Assembly: GCF_003315635.1 (NCBI RefSeq)
Contig: NZ_PDCG01000006.1
Location: 1-64,000 of the forward strand
Source of the DNA: Bifidobacterium aemilianum
Lineage (GTDB): Bacteria > Actinomycetota > Actinomycetes > Actinomycetales > Bifidobacteriaceae
DNA length: 64,000 nucleotides
Reading direction: 5' to 3'
Under the pieces are notes generated by a model. That model was not told the DNA's origin and made no database searches. It saw only the letters and a program-made list of their open reading frames with translations. The translations under genes and the position numbers were made by a program. Below are positions 7,636 through 16,971 of this stretch, piece by piece (the stretch's first letter is position 1; every line of letters begins with the position of its first letter).

Positions 7636-10600
7636 TTAGTGTCTGAGGTTGTGTCCTGTTTGTTTTCGGCGGTGTGTGAGTCCGATGGCGGTCAGGGTGG
7701 TCAGGGGTAGGAGGGTGCCGAGGGTGGGTAGGGTCCAGGCTCCCAGTGGTCCTCCGGTGAGGGGGAGTTGGGTGATGGCTGGTGCCCATTTGGCTTTGAG
7801 GTAGGTCCAGTCGGTGATGGGTGTGGTGGTGGGGTCGAAGTCGGCTCCGTTGTTGGTCCATCCGGTCAGGATCCATCCGGGTTTGGTTGGTGGGTCGGGC
7901 ATGGTGGCCGGGTCGCCTTCGGTGACGGTCTGGTTTTTGCTCCCGGTGGTGCCGTCGGGCCAGGTGCCGCCGTTGGGGTCCAGGGTGAGGGTGTAGGCGG
8001 CTCGGGTCCATCCCATGTATAGGTCGGTGTCGGCGGTGATGGGCTGGCTGTTGTAGTGGGTGGTGGCCGCTGGGTCGGTGTACCAGTCGTCGAACCACCA
8101 TCCGGTCCTGGTGGGTATGGTTATCTCACCGTACAGGGCGCTCATGGCGCTGTCGCCGTCGCCTACGTGCAGGGTCCAGGTGGCTGGGTTGGCTCCTGGG
8201 TAGTTGGCGTGGGCGGTGACGGTGTGGGTGGTGGCCCATTTGGCGTGCAGGGTCGTGTTGCTGGTCACGGGTCCTGTCCTCCAGGGTTGGGTGAGGTTGG
8301 TGTCGGTGTGCCAGCCTTGGAACGTGTGCCCGGTCCAGACGCCTGGTGTGGGCAGGCTGTTCACGAGCAGGGTGTCGTTCTTGTCGATGGTCTGGGACGT
8401 GATGGGGGGTACCTGTCCGGTGGCGTCTCCCAGGTCGTAGGTGATGGTGACGCGGTGGGTGTATCGGGCGTATAGGGTCATGGTGTGGCTGGTGTCGTTG
8501 ATCTCGTCGGGTCCGATGTGGCTGGTGGTGAAGTCCCACTTGCGGCCGCCGGTGGTTGGTGTGGTCCACCATCCGTTGAAGGTGGGTGTGGCCTCGTTGG
8601 GGAAGGTGCCTGTTGGGGTGCCCGGGTCGGTTATCAGGCCGGTGCCGTAGTTGATGCCGGTCTGGTCGGTGATGGTGGGGTTGGGTGTCAGTCCCGGCGC
8701 GAGGAAGCGCACGGTGTATTGGTCGGCCTCCCATTTCGCCTTGATGGTCATGTCGGCCAGGACCGGGTCGCTCGCCGGGTTCCAGGTGGCTCCGCCACCG
8801 GTGGTCCATCCGCTGATCGAGTGCCCGGCCCATGTGGGCGTCGGGCTGATGGGGCCGGCCGGGTCGCCTTCGTTGACCGTGATGGGTGAGGGAGGTCCCC
8901 CGGATCCTCCGTTGGGGTCGATGGTCACGGTGTGGGTTCGGTGTTTCCACTGGCCGTACAGGTCCATGTCCGTGTTCACGGGTGTGCCGGTGCTCCACTG
9001 GGTGCCACCGGTGGGTGCGGTCCACCAGCCGGTGAAGTCATGATACTGCCTGGTGGGCGTGGGGGCGATGGTGCTGATGTCGCCTCCGATGCTGGGGACC
9101 GTGGCGGTGGTGTCGGGATCCCCGTTGCCCGGATGGAAGGTCACCACTGGCAGTTTCTGCCAGTGGCCGTACAGGGTCATGTCGGCGGTGACTTTGGTGC
9201 CGAAGTTCCACTGGCTGCCGCCGCTGGTGTACCAGCCCATGAACTGGTAGCCGGGCCTGACCGGGTCGGGCGAGGGCAGGGTGGCGTAGTCGCTGGTGAG
9301 GTGCTCCTCCCAGGTGGGATCCCCATTCCCCGGGTAATAGGTCACCTTATACCCATAGAGTGTTTGCTCGATTATACCGGAGAAGATGAACGTGCCCGGG
9401 CCACCAGCTGGGGTTGTAACAGCGGACCAGTACTGGTTTGGACTCATCAAGAAGGAGTTACCTCTATGTTGTACTCCCTGTGAACGAAAGCCGTACCGGT
9501 ATGTACCGGGAGAAATAGGTGCAAGCAGATTTGCTGTAAAAGGAGGAACGATGGTTCGTCGTCTAAAGCCTGATGTTTGAAAGCAGCCGTCGATATTCTC
9601 CGGTCCGTAGAGTGGGTCGATACCTGCATGATGTTCTGAAAGAGAGTAACAAGCCCACGATCCAGACCCCCTTAGTTTGAAAGAGCCTTGCGTTGTTGGT
9701 ATAAATCCTCGTGCGGTGTTCGGTATGTTGTTCGCAGCGCTGCTGGCGCCCGCCTGCATGCCTTCTCCTGCCCAGTATGAGGGGAAAGTGACGGTCATCC
9801 CGCTGGACAAGGGGGCATCAGCTAGATAGATACTCTGTCCTGAGGCATCCAGATAGGACAATGCTGGTAACAATGGGCTAGCGCCTGCTTCGCTTGACAT
9901 GTTGCCCAATGTGCGCAGATTTTCAATGTGATTGTTGTTGAGCCAGAGTTTCTGGAGTTTGGTGAGGCTTGCAAGGGGGCTGACGTCGGTGATGTCGTTG
10001 TCGCCGAGGTCGAGTTCAGTGAGTTCGGTGAAGGCCTGGATGCCCTGTATGTTGTCGATGTGCTGGTATCTGAGGTTGATGATGGTAGAGGACAGGTCGG
10101 CAGCGGTGATGATGGTGGTGTCCGGGTCGGCACCTGGCCCGCCGTGTCGGTTCTCTGCCATGGCCTTGGCCATCTTGGGGCTTGGGAAGCATTCGCTGTA
10201 GGTGTTGGAACCGGCCGTGCAGCCTGTGCCGCCGCGCACTAGGGGGGCGTCCCGGGGTGCCAGGCCCAGGCCGTTCTGGGCCAGGCCCAGCTTCCGCTCG
10301 GGTGCCAGGCCGAGCCTGTTGCTGGGGGCCGGGCCCGGCTGGCTGTCCTGGGGTGTGGGGGGTGTGGCGGGGGTGTGCTTGTTGCCGGTGTCTTCGTCCT
10401 GGGAGGACTGGGGATTCCTGTCCGTGTCGCTATTGGAGTCAGCGCTCTTACCGGTTGGGCCGTCTGAACTGTCTGGGGATGGGGGTGCAGTGCTTGGTGT
10501 GCCAGGGTCGCTGTTGTCGGCGGGTGTCCGGGCGGAGGGGGAGGCTTGCGCTTGGCGCCCCGGGTTGTGGTCCGGTGTGGTTTGTGTGTTTGAGATGGGA

Positions 10601-10812
10601 CGGATTCGTTCCGCATGATCTTGAAGTGACCGGGGCCCGGTGGTCCTACCTGCTGTGGTCGTGTTTGTGGCGGTCTGGTGGGTTCGGCCTGTGGCCCTGC
10701 TCGTCGTTGAGGTGTTCTGCCGCTCGGGTTTGACGGAATATGTGTCTGTTGGGGAAACGCCTCTGTGGGATTCAGATTCCTCTAGGGGGGGGGGGGGTGA
10801 TATTTGCTCCAT
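7636..10812 (-). CDS. LPxTG surface protein with leucine-rich and InlB B repeats (phase-OFF frame)
   Basis: The protein is at least 1058 residues and is predicted to be covalently linked to the cell wall. In order it has a Ser/Thr/Pro-rich low-complexity N-terminus (to ~215, ending with LGLAP-type short repeats), a small leucine-rich repeat block (~225-315, LTELDLGDNDITDVSPLASL), a unique ~170-residue region, and seven InlB-type/Flg_new B repeats of 66-88 residues from ~487. Each B repeat ends in a hydrophobic-x-GW...LYGxW pattern. A cell-wall sorting signal follows: LPLTG, a hydrophobic helix and an RRK-rich tail. The frame starts at ATG 10812 without a signal peptide. A good signal peptide is encoded just upstream in another frame, separated by a 13-base C run. 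The likely function is adhesion. The repeats make it prone to recombination and length variation. Confidence 0.9.
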   Translation of the reverse strand: MEQISPPPPLEESESHRGVSPTDTYSVKPERQNTSTTSRATGRTHQTATNTTTAGRTTGPRSLQDHAERIRPISNTQTTPDHNPGRQAQASPSARTPADNSDPGTPSTAPPSPDSSDGPTGKSADSNSDTDRNPQSSQDEDTGNKHTPATPPTPQDSQPGPAPSNRLGLAPERKLGLAQNGLGLAPRDAPLVRGGTGCTAGSNTYSECFPSPKMAKAMAENRHGGPGADPDTTIITAADLSSTIINLRYQHIDNIQGIQAFTELTELDLGDNDITDVSPLASLTKLQKLWLNNNHIENLRTLGNMSSEAGASPLLPALSYLDASGQSIYLADAPLSSGMTVTFPSYWAGEGMQAGASSAANNIPNTARGFIPTTQGSFKLRGSGSWACYSLSEHHAGIDPLYGPENIDGCFQTSGFRRRTIVPPFTANLLAPISPGTYRYGFRSQGVQHRGNSFLMSPNQYWSAVTTPAGGPGTFIFSGIIEQTLYGYKVTYYPGNGDPTWEEHLTSDYATLPSPDPVRPGYQFMGWYTSGGSQWNFGTKVTADMTLYGHWQKLPVVTFHPGNGDPDTTATVPSIGGDISTIAPTPTRQYHDFTGWWTAPTGGTQWSTGTPVNTDMDLYGQWKHRTHTVTIDPNGGSGGPPSPITVNEGDPAGPISPTPTWAGHSISGWTTGGGATWNPASDPVLADMTIKAKWEADQYTVRFLAPGLTPNPTITDQTGINYGTGLITDPGTPTGTFPNEATPTFNGWWTTPTTGGRKWDFTTSHIGPDEINDTSHTMTLYARYTHRVTITYDLGDATGQVPPITSQTIDKNDTLLVNSLPTPGVWTGHTFQGWHTDTNLTQPWRTGPVTSNTTLHAKWATTHTVTAHANYPGANPATWTLHVGDGDSAMSALYGEITIPTRTGWWFDDWYTDPAATTHYNSQPITADTDLYMGWTRAAYTLTLDPNGGTWPDGTTGSKNQTVTEGDPATMPDPPTKPGWILTGWTNNGADFDPTTTPITDWTYLKAKWAPAITQLPLTGGPLGAWTLPTLGTLLPLTTLTAIGLTHRRKQTGHNLRH

Positions 10813-10876
10813 TGGGCGCGGCGATGCCCAGGCAGAGCAGGCCCGCTGTAATGATGCGCATGACAGTGTTCAACAT
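10785..10876 (-). other. Phase-variable C-tract joining a signal peptide frame to the surface protein
   Basis: On the minus strand an ATG at 10876 (preceded by AAAAGGA, 12 nt away) opens a frame reading MLNTVMRIITAGLLCLGIAA, a basic start plus hydrophobic core typical of a Sec signal peptide. The frame reaches a run of exactly 13 C (10785-10797 as G on the plus strand). With 13 C it ends a few codons later at TGA. With 12 or 15 C it would continue in frame into the LPxTG protein body. This arrangement is typical of slipped-strand phase variation. A homopolymer sequencing error is the alternative explanation. Confidence 0.75.
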
Positions 10877-10988
10877 TGGTGTCCGGATTCCTTTTGCAAT
10901 ACTACATGATTCTCAGTGGACCGGCCCGCGCGCATGGCGGGCTCCTACCTTCGTGTGGCGGGCATGGCCATGATTCCAGCACGGACTC

Positions 10989-11016
10989 GTCTGAAACATC
11001 CCCCTTGGTTTCAGAC
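10989..11016. promoter_or_regulatory. 9-bp inverted repeat upstream of the surface protein gene
   Basis: GTCTGAAAC (10989-10997) and GTTTCAGAC (11008-11016) form a perfect dyad with a 10-bp spacer. It lies about 110 bp upstream of the signal-peptide ATG and 120 bp upstream of the divergent amidotransferase gene. It could be an operator or a transcript hairpin; no regulator is assigned. Confidence 0.4.
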
Positions 11017-11133
11017 CCACCGGTCCTTCAGGACTAATTGAGTGTGACTATACCATCCAATCCTGAATGTTTCCTGTCCTTTCCGGGCCGACGCCCGTTC
11101 TCCCCATCCCTGTCGTTGTGAGACAATGGTGCC

Positions 11134-11862
11134 ATGTCGTCAGCGCAAGTGCTCATCATGCAACATGCCCCTTGGGAAAAGCCTGGCCGAATTCTGGAGA
11201 ATCTGGAGGATTTGGACCTGCCTACCCTGACCTTGAACGTGGCCAAGTGCAAGAAGCCCGACCTGCCGGACCTGTCCCAAATCTCCGGCCTGGTGGTCAT
11301 GGGCGGGCCGATGGGGCCGGAGGATATTGATGCCTTCCCAGGTCTCCAGGCTGAGAAGAAGCTGATCCGCTCGGTTATCAAGGCGGAGATGCCGGTTCTG
11401 GGCGTCTGCCTGGGGCAGCAGCTGATCTCCACCGCCCTGGGCGGCAAAGTCATCCACGGCAAGGAGCTAAAGGTTGGCTTTCGGCCAGTCAAGAGCACAG
11501 AGAAGAACGACTACTTCGCCGGCTGGAGCAAGCAGCAACCGGTCCTCCAATGGCATCAGGACTCGGTCTCCCTGCCCAAGGGCGCGCAGCTGCTGGCCAA
11601 ATCCCAGCATATTGAGAACCAGGCCTTCCGCATCGGCACCGCCTTGGGGCTCCTTTTCCATTTGGAGGTCACGGCGACGCTATTGGACGAGTGGTTGAGT
11701 GAGAAATCCATGGTCAAGGCCATCGGCAAGAGCCAGGCCGCCAGGATTCGTGACGACTTCGAGACCTACAATCCCCAAGTCCAGCCCTTGGCGGAGCAGG
11801 TCTTCTCGGCCTTTGCGGCTCGCTGCAAGACCTATGGACAGTCCCGGACCTGCACCGAGTGA
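11134..11862 (+). CDS. Class I glutamine amidotransferase domain protein
   Basis: The 242-residue stand-alone glutaminase-type domain resembles the GuaA N-terminal half. The oxyanion segment GLVVMGGPMG is followed by the nucleophile elbow PVLGVCLGQQ (catalytic Cys) and a FHLEVT motif supplying the catalytic His and Glu. These proteins release ammonia from glutamine or hydrolyse gamma-glutamyl bonds. No synthetase partner is adjacent, so the acceptor is unknown. It is divergent from the LPxTG protein gene and is followed at 160 bp by the ABC-F gene on the same strand. Confidence 0.85.
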   Translation: MSSAQVLIMQHAPWEKPGRILENLEDLDLPTLTLNVAKCKKPDLPDLSQISGLVVMGGPMGPEDIDAFPGLQAEKKLIRSVIKAEMPVLGVCLGQQLISTALGGKVIHGKELKVGFRPVKSTEKNDYFAGWSKQQPVLQWHQDSVSLPKGAQLLAKSQHIENQAFRIGTALGLLFHLEVTATLLDEWLSEKSMVKAIGKSQAARIRDDFETYNPQVQPLAEQVFSAFAARCKTYGQSRTCTE

Positions 11863-12023
11863 GGCGTTTCTCTTACGTTCAGGCGCAAAACTGTTCGTAT
11901 CCAAAGATGTCAGAATATGACACCTTCGCCGCGATGGTGATTGTGATTGCGTCTGGCCATCCCTAGACGCCTGCGGCCAAGTGCCGCCCGGCCTTCTGGG
12001 GTCTCGGCTAAGCTGGAAACATT

Positions 12024-14339
12024 ATGCCGACTTATGATTTGGGTGTTGAACACCTTTCGCTCGCCTTTGCCACCAAGACCATCTTCACCGACGTGACCCA
12101 GGGGGTCTTCGAGGGTGACCGCATCGGCATCGTTGGCCGCAACGGCGACGGCAAGTCCACTCTGCTCCGGCTCTTGTCCGGTGCTCTGGAACCGGATTCC
12201 GGCCGGGTGACCCGGCGCTCGGGTCTGACCATGGGGGTGCTGGACCAGCGCGACCCCCTGGACGACACCGCGACAGTCCGCCAGGCCGCCCTGGAGAACC
12301 GTGAAGACTACCAGTGGGCGGCGGACTCCCGTTCCCGAGAGATTGTCGAGGCCCTGCTGGGCGGCCTCAGTCTTGACGCCCGGATCGGTTCTCTGTCCGG
12401 CGGCCAGCGCCGGCGGGCCGACCTGGCCAGGCTCCTCCTCCAAGACTGGGACATCCTGGCCCTGGACGAGCCGACCAATCATCTGGACATCGTGACCATC
12501 CACTGGCTGGCCGAGCACCTGAAGAAGCGCTGGTCAGACAGCCAGGGCGCCCTGCTCCTGATCACCCACGACCGCTGGTTCCTCGATGAGGTCTGTCAGT
12601 CCATGTGGGAGGTCCACGACGGTCTTATTGACCCCTTCGAGGGTGGCTACAGCGCCTACATGCTCCAGCGGGTGGAGCGAGACCGCCAGGCCGATGTGCG
12701 CGAGGAACGCCGCCGGAACCTGGCCCGCAAGGAGCTGGCTTGGCTCTCCCGCGGCGCCCGGGCCCGGTCCACCAAGCAGAAATTCCATGTAAAGGCGGCC
12801 AACACCCTGATCGCTGACGTGCCACCCGTACGCAACAGCCTGGAACTCAAGCAGATGGCCACCTCGCGCCTGGGCAAGCAAGTGGTGGACCTGATTGACG
12901 TGACCCAGGTCTTCCCGCACGAGCAGGGCCTCGAGCCGGGCGAAGCTGCCGGGATTGACGGGGCCTCGCAGGAGAGCGGTGGTGGCGGTGGTGCCAGTGC
13001 CGGAGGTGTTGATGTGGTGCCGGCCCTCTACCAGGAACCCAAGGCCTACGGGTCCGTTACCATTGCCGTGGATTCCCCTGATGACCAACGTCTGGTTGAT
13101 GCGGGCGTGAGGCTGGGAGACGCTCAGGCCTCGGCTTCCCTCTCCAGCCGCAAGGCTGGCTCAGATCATGCCGGGGGAGAGGGCGGATCTGCAGGTGGTG
13201 TCAGGACCGAGGCGGCTCCTGGTGCTGTTGGCGCTGCCGGCGTGATTGAGGCTCTTGGTGCTGCTGGCCCAGCTGGTGCCAGTGGCACCGCAGAGCCCAG
13301 CGACGGGCAGATTGAGCCGCAGATCTCCTCTGCGCAAGAGGTCACCATCAACGGCCGCAAGGTCCTGAACGACGTCACCTGGCTGATCGGCCCCGGTGAC
13401 CGCTTCGGCATCGTGGGTGCCAACGGGGCCGGCAAGTCCACCCTCCTCAAGATCATCGACGGCAGCCTCACCCCAACCGTGGGCCGGGTAAATATTGGCA
13501 AGACCGTCAAGTTCGCGGTCCTTTCCCAGCGCCTGGATGAGCTGGAGGAACTGGGCCAGTACAAGATCAAGGAGGTGTTGAGCCGCTACAAGCCCAGCTA
13601 CGAGATTGAGGGCAAGGAGGTCACGCCCGGCCAGCTCATGGAGCGCCTGGGCTTTGAACCCGCCCAGCTCATGACCCCCATCCGTGACTTGTCCGGCGGG
13701 CAGAAGCGCCGTATGCAGCTGCTCCTGGTGTTGCTGGACGAGCCCAATGTGCTGATCATGGATGAGCCCGGCAACGACCTGGACACCGACATGCTGGCCG
13801 TTATGGAGGACCTGCTGGACACTTGGCCAGGCACCCTCATTGTGGTCTCCCACGACCGTTACCTCCTGGAGCGGGTCACCGATCAGCAGTATGCCCTGAT
13901 TGGCGGCCAGATTCGGCACCTGCCCGGCGGCGTGGACGACTATCTGCAGATGATCGAGCGCATAAAGGCCGGCCAGGATTGGCGGGGTGACGGTGTTGGC
14001 AATGCTGGCGCTGGAGGTGAATCCGGCAGCGACGCCAATCCCAAGGCCTCCCAAGCTTCCGTCGGCTCGGCGGCGGCAGCTGGTGAAGGGTCCACAGCCA
14101 AGGAGGGCGGCAAGCTGACCGGTAAGGCCTTCCATGACGCCCAGCGCCGTATCGCCGCCATCGAGCGAAAACTGGCCAAGCTGGAGGAGCAGAAGACCGG
14201 CATCGAGGGGCAGATGGCCGCCCACGACCCCAATGACTATGTTGGTCTCAACAAGCTCAATGAGGACCTGGCCGCCATCGCTGATGAATCCGGCGAGCTG
14301 GAAGCCGAGTGGATGGAGCTATCCGAGCAGGTCGAGTAG
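12024..14339 (+). CDS. ABC-F family ATPase with a large insert in the second ABC domain
   Basis: The 771-residue protein has two ABC domains and no membrane segments, as in Uup/EttA-type ABC-F proteins that act on ribosomes. ABC1 has GRNGDGKST, LSGGQRRRADLAR and LALDEPTNHLD. ABC2 has GANGAGKST, LSGGQKRRMQ and IMDEPGNDLD. A coiled-coil C-terminus (IAAIERKLAKLEEQKTGIEG) matches the Uup-type tail. ABC2 is split near its start by ~140 residues (residues ~297-436) rich in Gly, Ala, Ser and Asp, between VVDLIDVTQ and VTINGRKVLNDVTW. A second low-complexity stretch precedes the coiled coil. The frame is intact, so the inserts seem tolerated. Subfamily and substrate are not determined. Confidence 0.9.
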   Translation: MPTYDLGVEHLSLAFATKTIFTDVTQGVFEGDRIGIVGRNGDGKSTLLRLLSGALEPDSGRVTRRSGLTMGVLDQRDPLDDTATVRQAALENREDYQWAADSRSREIVEALLGGLSLDARIGSLSGGQRRRADLARLLLQDWDILALDEPTNHLDIVTIHWLAEHLKKRWSDSQGALLLITHDRWFLDEVCQSMWEVHDGLIDPFEGGYSAYMLQRVERDRQADVREERRRNLARKELAWLSRGARARSTKQKFHVKAANTLIADVPPVRNSLELKQMATSRLGKQVVDLIDVTQVFPHEQGLEPGEAAGIDGASQESGGGGGASAGGVDVVPALYQEPKAYGSVTIAVDSPDDQRLVDAGVRLGDAQASASLSSRKAGSDHAGGEGGSAGGVRTEAAPGAVGAAGVIEALGAAGPAGASGTAEPSDGQIEPQISSAQEVTINGRKVLNDVTWLIGPGDRFGIVGANGAGKSTLLKIIDGSLTPTVGRVNIGKTVKFAVLSQRLDELEELGQYKIKEVLSRYKPSYEIEGKEVTPGQLMERLGFEPAQLMTPIRDLSGGQKRRMQLLLVLLDEPNVLIMDEPGNDLDTDMLAVMEDLLDTWPGTLIVVSHDRYLLERVTDQQYALIGGQIRHLPGGVDDYLQMIERIKAGQDWRGDGVGNAGAGGESGSDANPKASQASVGSAAAAGEGSTAKEGGKLTGKAFHDAQRRIAAIERKLAKLEEQKTGIEGQMAAHDPNDYVGLNKLNEDLAAIADESGELEAEWMELSEQVE

Positions 14340-14361
14340 CCAGACCGTACGGCAGAAAGCC

Positions 14362-14916
14362 TCAGCGTTCGCTGATGGTGGAGCCGATGACCTTCTCGCT
14401 CAAAGCATGGGGGCCCCGCGACATGGCGACGGCTCCGGAGCGCACGAGCTCAATGACCCCGTAATGCTCCAGCAGCCCCAGCAGCGCGTCGATTTTGCCC
14501 TCGGCACCGGTCGCCTCGATGGTCAGGGAATCAGGGTTGACATCGACCACCCGCACCCGGAAGAGCCGCACAATCTCCAGCACGTCGGAACGGCTGGATT
14601 CATCGGCCGCGACCTTGATCAGCACCAGCTCGCGTTCAACGGTCGTCTCCGCATTCAGATCAACGATTTTCAGTACGTGCAGCAACTTGTTGAGCTGCTT
14701 GATGATTTGCTCCAGGGGGACGTCGTCAACGTCCGCCGTCACGGTGAGCCGCGAGATGTCGCGCCGTTCGGTGGGGGAGACCGACAGGGAGTTGATGTTG
14801 AAGGCCCGCCTGGCGAACAGGCCGGAGATCCGAGCCAGCACGCCCGGGCGGTTCTCGACCAGGACCGACAGGGTGTGCCGCTGGGAGCCGGGTTTTGACG
14901 CAGGATAGTTTGCCAT
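14362..14916 (-). CDS. ilvN: Acetolactate synthase small (regulatory) subunit
   Basis: The 184-residue regulatory subunit stimulates IlvB and confers valine feedback control. The ACT domain starts at residue ~13 (HTLSVLVENRPGVLARISGL, with the valine-site loop NINSLSVSPTE). The C-terminal ALS_ss_C domain ends near VAMSRGP. GGGAGGG-like GGGAGGGAC precedes the ATG closely. It lies 16 bp downstream of ilvB on the same strand, forming an ilvBN operon for branched-chain amino acid synthesis. It converges with the ABC-F gene with only 22 bp between stops. Confidence 0.96.
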   Translation of the reverse strand: MANYPASKPGSQRHTLSVLVENRPGVLARISGLFARRAFNINSLSVSPTERRDISRLTVTADVDDVPLEQIIKQLNKLLHVLKIVDLNAETTVERELVLIKVAADESSRSDVLEIVRLFRVRVVDVNPDSLTIEATGAEGKIDALLGLLEHYGVIELVRSGAVAMSRGPHALSEKVIGSTISER

Positions 14917-14932
14917 GGTGTCCCTCCCCTTC

Positions 14933-16921
14933 CTAGGCCTTGGCCTGGTTGGTCTGGTTGGCCTGATTGCCGGCAGCCTGTTTCCCCACAGCTTCCTTGG
15001 CCTGGTCGGCTGTGGAGGAGAGCGGCTTGATGCCGGGCCGGTAGGTGGTCTCGTCGTTGGATTGGCCGGCGGCGACCATGGGCCAGACCATGGCGTCCTT
15101 CCAGACCCTGAAGTCTATGAGCACGGGCCGGTCGTTGATGGCGTTGGCCTTGTCGATGGCGGCCAGGGCCTCCTCCTGGCTGAAGGCCCGCAGACCCACG
15201 CAGCCGTATGCCTCGGCCAGCTTTACGAAATCAGGCACGTCGACCGGCATGGCCGTGTCGGTCGCTCGCGGAAGCGCTGAGCCTGTCGTTTCCGCACTTC
15301 CGGCCGGATCTCCGCCCTTCCCCTGGTCACCGTCATGGAGGTTGGTCTGTGAATAGTGCTTCTCGTAGAAGAGCGTCTGCCACTGGCGGACCATCCCATA
15401 GACCGAGTTGTTGAGAATCGCGATCTTGATGGGTGTGTGGTCCATGAAGGCGGTCGCCAGCTCCTCGGAGGTCATCTGGAAGCTGCCGTCGCCATCAATC
15501 AGCCAAACCGGCTTGCGACCCTCGAAGTCGCGGGCCGAGCCTACGCTGGCGCCTATGGCCGCCGGCAGGCCGAAGCCCATGGTTCCCAAGCCGGATGACG
15601 AGATCCAGGAATGGGGGCCCTTGAAGTCCACCAGCTGGGAGGCCCACATCTGGTGCTGGCCCACGCCAGCCACCCAAATGGTGTCGTCCGGGGCCTTGGC
15701 CGACAACTGCTCGACCACCCACTGGGGGGCCAGGCTGCCATCGGTCGATTCATCATAGGAAGTCGGATACTGCTCGGTCCACTGGTTGATCTGCTCCCAC
15801 CAGGGCTTGAGCACCGGCTTGCCATGGGAGGCCTGGGCCGCTCGGACGGCGGGAATCAGGTCATCCAGCACTGTGGACACATCGCCGACGATAGGCACGT
15901 CGGGTTGCCGGTTCTTGCCGATCTCCGCCGGGTCGATGTCGATATGGATCACGCGGGCCGTGGGGGCGAAGGCGTCAAGCTTGCCGGTCACGCGGTCGTC
16001 GAAGCGGGCGCCGATGGCCACCAGAAGGTCGGAACGTTGGACCGCCCCGTTGGCTGCGACGGTGCCGTGCATGCCCAGCATGCCCAAGACCTTGGGGTCG
16101 CTGTCGGGCACGATGCCCCGGGCTGGCAGGGTGGTCACGATGGGTGCGTCGGTCAGGTCGGCCAGGGTCTTGATCTGAGCCCCGGCCTTGGACCTCACCG
16201 CCCCGCCGCCCACGTAGAGCACGGGCCGGTAGGACTGGACCAGGAGTTTGGCGGCGTCGGAGATGACCTTCCCATGGGCCTTCTCGACCGGATTGTAGCC
16301 GGGCAGAATCATCTGCTGGGGCCAGGAGTAGGTCATCTTCTCGACCTGGGCGGTCTTGGTCAGGTCGACCACCACCGGGCCGGGCCGACCCGATTGGGCG
16401 ATGTAGACGGCCTCGGTCATGATCCGGGGAATGTCCTGGGCCTTGGTGACCAGGTAGGAATGCTTGACGACCGGGTAGGTGATGCCCACCATGTCAGCTT
16501 CCTGGAAGGCGTCGGTGCCGATGGACTCGACCCCCACCTGGCCGGTGATGACCACCAGGGGCACCGAGTCCATGTTGGCGTCGGCGATGGCCGTGACCAC
16601 ATTGGTGGCTCCAGGTCCGGAGGTGACCAGGCACACGCCCACCCTGCCGGTCGCCACGGCGTACCCCTCGGCGGCATGGCCTGCGGCCTGCTCGTGCCGG
16701 GTGAGGATGAAGCGGAAGGCGGTGCTGTCGTTGATGGCGTCGTAAACCGGCAGGATGGCGCCGCCGGGAATGCCGAAGACATCCCGAACACCCAGGTCCT
16801 CCAGGGAGCGGATCAGGGCCTGAGCCCCGCTGATGCGCTCTCCGGCAATGGACTGCGTCTCATTGCGTCCGGCGGTCTTGGGCAGGCTGCTGAAGGCCTG
16901 CAAGGGTGTTGGTGAAACCAT
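14933..16921 (-). CDS. ilvB: Acetolactate synthase large (catalytic) subunit
   Basis: This 662-residue ThDP enzyme condenses pyruvate to acetolactate, or pyruvate with 2-ketobutyrate, the first common step of Val/Leu/Ile synthesis. DVFGIPGGAILPVYDA contains the start of the Pyr domain, and RHEQAAGHAAEGYA carries the activating Glu. GDGSFQMTSEEL is the ThDP/Mg motif, with NNSVYGMVRQWQ after it. An extra Gly/Ser-rich loop (~40 residues near LHDGDQGKGGD) is inserted in the C-terminal domain, and the tail is Gln/Ala-rich. GAGGGA lies just before the ATG. ilvN follows. Confidence 0.97.
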   Translation of the reverse strand: MVSPTPLQAFSSLPKTAGRNETQSIAGERISGAQALIRSLEDLGVRDVFGIPGGAILPVYDAINDSTAFRFILTRHEQAAGHAAEGYAVATGRVGVCLVTSGPGATNVVTAIADANMDSVPLVVITGQVGVESIGTDAFQEADMVGITYPVVKHSYLVTKAQDIPRIMTEAVYIAQSGRPGPVVVDLTKTAQVEKMTYSWPQQMILPGYNPVEKAHGKVISDAAKLLVQSYRPVLYVGGGAVRSKAGAQIKTLADLTDAPIVTTLPARGIVPDSDPKVLGMLGMHGTVAANGAVQRSDLLVAIGARFDDRVTGKLDAFAPTARVIHIDIDPAEIGKNRQPDVPIVGDVSTVLDDLIPAVRAAQASHGKPVLKPWWEQINQWTEQYPTSYDESTDGSLAPQWVVEQLSAKAPDDTIWVAGVGQHQMWASQLVDFKGPHSWISSSGLGTMGFGLPAAIGASVGSARDFEGRKPVWLIDGDGSFQMTSEELATAFMDHTPIKIAILNNSVYGMVRQWQTLFYEKHYSQTNLHDGDQGKGGDPAGSAETTGSALPRATDTAMPVDVPDFVKLAEAYGCVGLRAFSQEEALAAIDKANAINDRPVLIDFRVWKDAMVWPMVAAGQSNDETTYRPGIKPLSSTADQAKEAVGKQAAGNQANQTNQAKA

Positions 16922-16954
16922 GGTTCCCTCTACTTCTCGTCTGTGTCACAGCGC

Positions 16955-16971
16955 CATATGGTGATCATATG
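16955..16971. promoter_or_regulatory. CATATG-N5-CATATG dyad upstream of ilvB
   Basis: Two self-complementary hexamers CATATG separated by 5 bp form a palindrome 34-50 bp upstream of the ilvB start codon, in its leader or promoter. It is a plausible operator; no regulator is identified and no attenuator peptide is evident. Confidence 0.35.
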
